This document shows positions 60,688 through 64,000 of a DNA stretch of 64,000 bases, piece by piece; positions within the stretch are counted from its first letter, which is position 1, and each line of letters begins with the position of its first letter. This DNA is from JACOND01 sp965202795 (GTDB lineage Bacteria > Bdellovibrionota > Bdellovibrionia > Bdellovibrionales > UBA1609): positions 1,984,001 through 2,048,000 of the forward strand of contig OZ241848.1 of assembly GCA_965202795.1 (NCBI GenBank). Reading direction: 5' to 3'. The notes under the pieces were generated by a model. It was not told the DNA's origin. It searched no databases and worked only from the letters and a program-made list of their open reading frames with translations. The translations under genes were made by a program, and so were the position numbers.

Positions 60688-61265
60688 TTGCTGCAATCAT
60701 TGAGGGCATTTTTGCCATTAGAGGCGCGCTGCCTGTCTCTAAAACCGCCTGCTCCGCCCCGCCATTTGTTTGTCTGGACGGCCTATCGGCCGCTCCCGCA
60801 GCCTGTTTGCTGGGCCAGCTTTTCGGCTGTTCCGTGGAGCGGCAGGCTTTGTCCAGAGAGGCTTGGCATGCATAACTGGAATTTTCAGCTGCGCTCAAAA
60901 CAATCTCCGCAAAAGCCTGAAAACCAGGCACGATCAGCATATCTCATTTAAACGGCTCTCCATTGCTGCAATCAAAGGGAGGGATATTGCCGCTATTAGA
61001 GGCGCGCTGCCTGTCTCTAAAAGCTGTCTGCTCCGCCCCGCCATTTGCTGTTTGCCGCGCCTGGCATGCATAACTGAAATTTCCAGCTGCGCTCAAAACA
61101 ATCTCCGCAAAAACCTGAAAGCCCAAGCGCAATCAGCATATCTCATTTAAACGGCTCTCCATTGCTGTAATCATTAAGGGCATTTTTGCCATTAGAGGCG
61201 CGCTGCCTGTCTCTAAACCCTGTCTGCTCCCCGCCCCGCCATTTGCTGTTTGCCCAGCTTAGCAT
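60688..61265. repeat. Three direct copies of a ~200-bp unit downstream of the lipoprotein gene
   Basis: Each unit contains ATTAGAGGCGCGCTGCCTGT and CTGCTCC...CGCCATTTG; the first two also have CTGCGCTCAAAACAATCTCC and GCATATCTCATTTAAACGGC. Copies start near 60688, 60961 and 61162. The first is longer because it holds an extra dispersed element (60767-60863). The third is cut where the lipoprotein gene ends; its edge AGCATGTATAGCC resembles GGCATGCATAAC in the others. No gene is seen in the units. Confidence 0.85.
60767..60863. repeat. Dispersed element inserted in a repeat copy
   Basis: TTTGTTTGTCTGGACGGCCT ... CAGGCTTTGTCCAGAGAG sits between GCCATTT and GGCATGCATAAC. The second repeat unit has the same flanks with only a short CTGTTTGCCGCGCCT between them. 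The contrast shows an insertion (or loss) of the element. Confidence 0.8.
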
Positions 61266-62443
61266 GTATAGCCTATTCTATATTCATCGGGCACTTCATC
61301 TGGACAGCATTGCTTGTCCCCTTGAAAGTCACATACTCCCAGCCACCATTTGTCGTCTGCTTCACTTAGCATATCATCAATATCATCAAAAGGCACACAT
61401 ATATTAGGGGAGCCTGATTTAGCTGGAGGACTTGGGCAATGAGCATTTTTTAGGCTGGTATCCAAAGCAGTTTTACTCGGACTATCGTCTTCGCCAGTCG
61501 TTCTATGCCCGGGTTTCCAGCATTTTCCGTTGACTCCCCGGCGGACAATGCCCTCCAGATAGCTTTCAAAATAATCAAAGTCCGGCAAATCCTCGCCAGT
61601 GTCCCGATACATTTTTTTGCCGATCTCACAATATGCGCGGAGGCATGCGGCTTTGCTGATGCCATCATTGCATTCAGTGGGGCCGCGCTTGCTTTCCATA
61701 AGGTAATGGATCAGCTCGCCGGCCTCCTCGTTGCTCTCCTCAACGGCTATAGAAAGAAAGCTCCTCCCGCTGTAAACAGTGGCCTTCAAGGCGCCCACAA
61801 TGCCCCCGCTTGAGGGGCTTATTTTGTCAAAAAGATCCTTCAGGCTGCTGTATTCATCGTCCTCTTTTTTAAACACCTCGGCGATGTCGCTGTCCGAGGC
61901 GATCCAGCGGAGAGTCTCCTTGGCCTCCTGGCGGCTGTATTTGCGAATCAGCTTGTCAAGCGGCTTGATGCTGATGTTTATCAGCACATCAAAGTCATCG
62001 CGGCCAATTTCAATCAAATCGTCATAATCGGGGCTTTTGACTGTTTTGTAGATTTCGCTCAGGGCCTCAATCTGCGGGATGGGCAGGCTTTCGCAGTCCT
62101 CCTTGTCGCGGCGGCGGTCGTAAATGTCGTCGCAGATTTGCTTGCACTCCCTGCTGCTGGAGCATCTTTCGCGGTTTGAGTATCTTTCGCGGGCGCGGTC
62201 AAGGACAGAATCCCTGTCGCGGTCGTTTCGCCTTCTGGACTCGTATTCATCCTCGCCGCGGGAAAACTGGCTGTATCCGCCGTTTTTGTATCCGCCAAAG
62301 GGCGGGGCGGCGATGCAGCCCGCAAGGCCAAGGAGGGCCAAAGCGCCGGCGGCGGCAGCGGCTTTTGGGGCAGCCCTGAAGGCGGCCTTCGCGGCCTGTG
62401 TCCGCGGGCGTCGCAAAATGATATTTTTTGAAAAATTATTCAT
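61259..62443 (-). CDS. Lipoprotein, Arg/Asp-rich and Cys-containing
   Basis: The 394-residue product has a basic N-terminus and a lipobox LLGLAGC (cysteine near 43), so it should be lipid-anchored after Sec export. A charged segment (DEYESRRRNDRDRDSVLDRA) follows, then CSSSRECKQICDDIYDRRRD and several more cysteines toward the C-terminus (KQCCPDEVPDEYRIGYTC), suggesting disulfides. I recall similar lipoproteins in Bdellovibrio-type genomes; function unknown. The region downstream of its stop is repeated three times. Confidence 0.8.
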   Translation of the reverse strand: MNNFSKNIILRRPRTQAAKAAFRAAPKAAAAAGALALLGLAGCIAAPPFGGYKNGGYSQFSRGEDEYESRRRNDRDRDSVLDRARERYSNRERCSSSRECKQICDDIYDRRRDKEDCESLPIPQIEALSEIYKTVKSPDYDDLIEIGRDDFDVLINISIKPLDKLIRKYSRQEAKETLRWIASDSDIAEVFKKEDDEYSSLKDLFDKISPSSGGIVGALKATVYSGRSFLSIAVEESNEEAGELIHYLMESKRGPTECNDGISKAACLRAYCEIGKKMYRDTGEDLPDFDYFESYLEGIVRRGVNGKCWKPGHRTTGEDDSPSKTALDTSLKNAHCPSPPAKSGSPNICVPFDDIDDMLSEADDKWWLGVCDFQGDKQCCPDEVPDEYRIGYTC

Positions 62444-62824
62444 AAAAATCTCCCCCTGTTTTATTTCAAGTCTTTTTAGCTCCTGAGATCATTATCGGCC
62501 GCGGGGTTGGCCAGCTTTAATCAGGGGGCAAGCCCCCCCTGCCCCCCCATGGAAAGAGGTTTGGCGATCAGCTGAAATTTAAGCCCGCCGGCGCTGCTGG
62601 CAGCCTCCCCGACCCCCCTCCGTTTGGGCCGCGCTGTGTTTTTCCCCGGCTCCAGCGGACTGCCCCAGGGCCGGCCTCCCGTTTTCCCCCGGCGCCAGCC
62701 GGCCCCCTTGCTCCAGGGGCCGGCTGGCTTGCCTTGGGGATGGCCCGCTGATTTTCCGCTGCGGCCTCAGCTGCCCGGCGGGGGAGGCGCCGCTTTTTTT
62801 TCGCTTTTTTTGTGTTTTTTTTAG
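62444..62824. other. Gap before second Rpn gene
   Basis: No gene is seen. It is very GC-rich. The segment near 62755-62822 copies the leader of the first Rpn gene. T runs at 62794-62822 follow a GC-rich stem and may form a terminator. Confidence 0.5.
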
Positions 62825-62852
62825 TTGACTCTCCGCTCAAAAGCGATATTTT
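62825..62852 (+). promoter_or_regulatory. Promoter of Rpn copy 2 with spacer dyad
   Basis: TTGACT (62825-62830), 16-base spacer containing CGCT-CAAA-AGCG, TATTTT (62847-62852). It is the counterpart of 58121-58148. Confidence 0.55.
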
Positions 62853-62914
62853 TATAAGCAGGGGGGCAAAAAACCCCAGAGGGTTTGCCAGGCAGCCTCC
62901 CCAGGAGGATTTTT

Positions 62915-63976
62915 ATGACAAAAACAACAGCCAGCAAGCTCAAACGGAACGGCCGCCAGGCCGGCCCAATAAGCAAGCCCTCCGGCGGGCATCACGATGT
63001 TTTTTTTAAGGCATGTTACTCTAGCCCCATCTTTGCCTCTGAGCTGTTTGAGCTGGCTCTTTCCAAAAGAGAGTGGACTGCCTTTGACTGGAGCCGGCTC
63101 AGGGCTGAGAAAGACACTTTTAATGATCCAGGCGCTCATGGCGCAAGGGCGGATTTGGTTTTTTCCGTTCCGCTGAAAAAGGAGCCTGCCCGGCGGGTCT
63201 GCCTTTATCTGCTTTTGGAGCATAAATCCCGCTTCAGCCGCAGGAATTACCATCAGATTCTGAGATACAAGACTTTCATTATAGGCAAAAGCCTAAACGG
63301 TCCGGCGGCTGGCTGGCCCGTGATTGCTGTTGTGTTTTACCATGGGGAGGAGCCTTGGGAGTGGGCGAAATCCCTTAAAGAGGGTCTTTGGGGCCGGGTT
63401 TTGCCGAATTTTCCTTCTTCTTTGGCAAAAGATGTGTTAGATTTTGGAATAAGGGTGGTTGATGTCAGATCTCCCGCCGCGCGGCGGGCGATTGCCGACA
63501 GGAGTTTTAAGAGCCGCGGATTTTTGAGCGCTTTGAAGGAGGCCAGGTCTTTAAAGCCGGAGGAGGGGGAGCTGAGGGAGGCGATTTCGCTGTTTGACAA
63601 CTGGACTGGGGACCGGGAGGATTTGGCTCTGAATGTGGGGAGTTATTTTTGGTCTTCTATTCCAGGGATGACAAAGGAGTTATGGGAGAAGCTGGAGCGG
63701 GATGCAGTCAGAAGGGGCATTTTTTCAAAAGGAGGGAACATGAACATAAGAGAATATCTTAAAGAGGAAGGCCGGCATGAAGGCCGGCAGGAAGGCCGGC
63801 ATGAAGGCCGGCAGGAAGAGCGCCAGGCGGTCATTTTAAATATGCTGCGGAAAAATCTGGAAATTCCTCTGATTTCTGAGGTGACTGGCCTGCCTGAAGC
63901 TGAGATCATCAAGTTCAAAAACGGCGGGATCAAAAGCGCCCCGCCAGCGGTCGATCAAAACGGCCAGGCTGAATAA
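62915..63976 (+). CDS. Rpn-family PD-(D/E)XK nuclease, copy 2
   Basis: The 353-residue product keeps the nuclease site (ARADLVFSVPL; LLLEHKSRFSRRNY) and the same C-terminal two thirds as copy 1. The N-terminal half has diverged more (YSSPIFASELFELALSKREW against YSIPEFAFELFKMGFSKKEL), which may mark a variable recognition part. The C-terminal region contains a four-residue repeat (GRHEGRQEGRHEGRQE) that is longer than in copy 1. AGGAGG precedes ATG 62915. Confidence 0.85.
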   Translation: MTKTTASKLKRNGRQAGPISKPSGGHHDVFFKACYSSPIFASELFELALSKREWTAFDWSRLRAEKDTFNDPGAHGARADLVFSVPLKKEPARRVCLYLLLEHKSRFSRRNYHQILRYKTFIIGKSLNGPAAGWPVIAVVFYHGEEPWEWAKSLKEGLWGRVLPNFPSSLAKDVLDFGIRVVDVRSPAARRAIADRSFKSRGFLSALKEARSLKPEEGELREAISLFDNWTGDREDLALNVGSYFWSSIPGMTKELWEKLERDAVRRGIFSKGGNMNIREYLKEEGRHEGRQEGRHEGRQEERQAVILNMLRKNLEIPLISEVTGLPEAEIIKFKNGGIKSAPPAVDQNGQAE

Positions 63977-64000
63977 GCCGTGTCATTGCCCGGCGGGCCG

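Noticed and set aside
60659..60940. Frame reading MEDADHHEL before the GIY-YIG gene as a leader peptide
   Set aside because: The frame is short and derived from the repeat copies. Its stop overlaps the next start, but there is no further sign of regulation.

Overview
The window reads as chromosomal DNA of a GC-rich Gram-negative bacterium. It has a type II secretion system with an outer-membrane secretin, Sec-type lipoproteins and a beta-barrel-like protein. The block rpsU-yqeY-dnaG-rpoD is the classical macromolecular-synthesis operon. Several lineage-specific proteins (a lysine/proline-rich protein with a small Cys/His knuckle, an Arg/Asp-rich lipoprotein, a GspE-N-like protein) remind me of Bdellovibrionota/deltaproteobacterial genomes, but I cannot prove the lineage from sequence alone. 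Ankyrin and Sel1 repeat proteins, a decayed gene copy and many dispersed palindromes suggest a plastic, possibly host-associated genome.

Layout. 1-2929 (minus): gspD (cut by the window edge) and gspC; then an N-formylglutamate amidohydrolase-like gene apparently starting at CTG, and an exported ankyrin protein. 6021-12203 (minus): a type III restriction-modification locus arranged mod-res-mod, with two nearly identical mod genes. 12591-14351: tRNA-Pro and guaB. 14678-16858: small hypothetical genes around a 77/99-bp tandem palindrome array. 17318-21758: tadA with a large insertion, then a BcgI-like nuclease-methyltransferase plus specificity subunit. 21779-28985 (minus): miaB, a basic repeat protein, an exported DUF4097-like protein, lepA, metK and a decayed tadA copy that kept its promoter. 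29176-33712: rpsU-yqeY-dnaG-rpoD. 33853-42590: an envelope protein, tRNA(CAU), a protease-Sel1 fusion, nnr, then a tRNA-thiolation block iscS-mnmA-mtaB. 43781-47883: pseudopilin genes gspGHIJK. 47968-49935: rpsN and a Sel1 protein.

50235-56060 looks like an accessory island. It holds a beta-flower-like protein, a HEPN-motif protein, a GHKL ATPase and two unknown proteins in a tightly packed run, facing a convergent three-gene run with a Clp-fold (SDH-type) protease. I do not recognise it as a named system and consider it the best candidate for an undescribed defence or conflict system. 56252-63976: a basic protein with a leaderless-type promoter, an FMN reductase, two Rpn-family PD-(D/E)XK nucleases, a HARE-HTH/GIY-YIG/RAMA-like protein and a lipoprotein.

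How the genes work together: gspCD and gspGHIJK are two separated halves of one type II secretion system (gspE and gspF must lie elsewhere). iscS supplies sulfur for mnmA, and miaB and mtaB add methylthio groups to tRNA. At least three distinct DNA-targeting systems and two Rpn genes share the window. A GGCCTCGCGGCCGTTCC-core palindrome is scattered through intergenic DNA and appears to have entered a few coding regions in frame.
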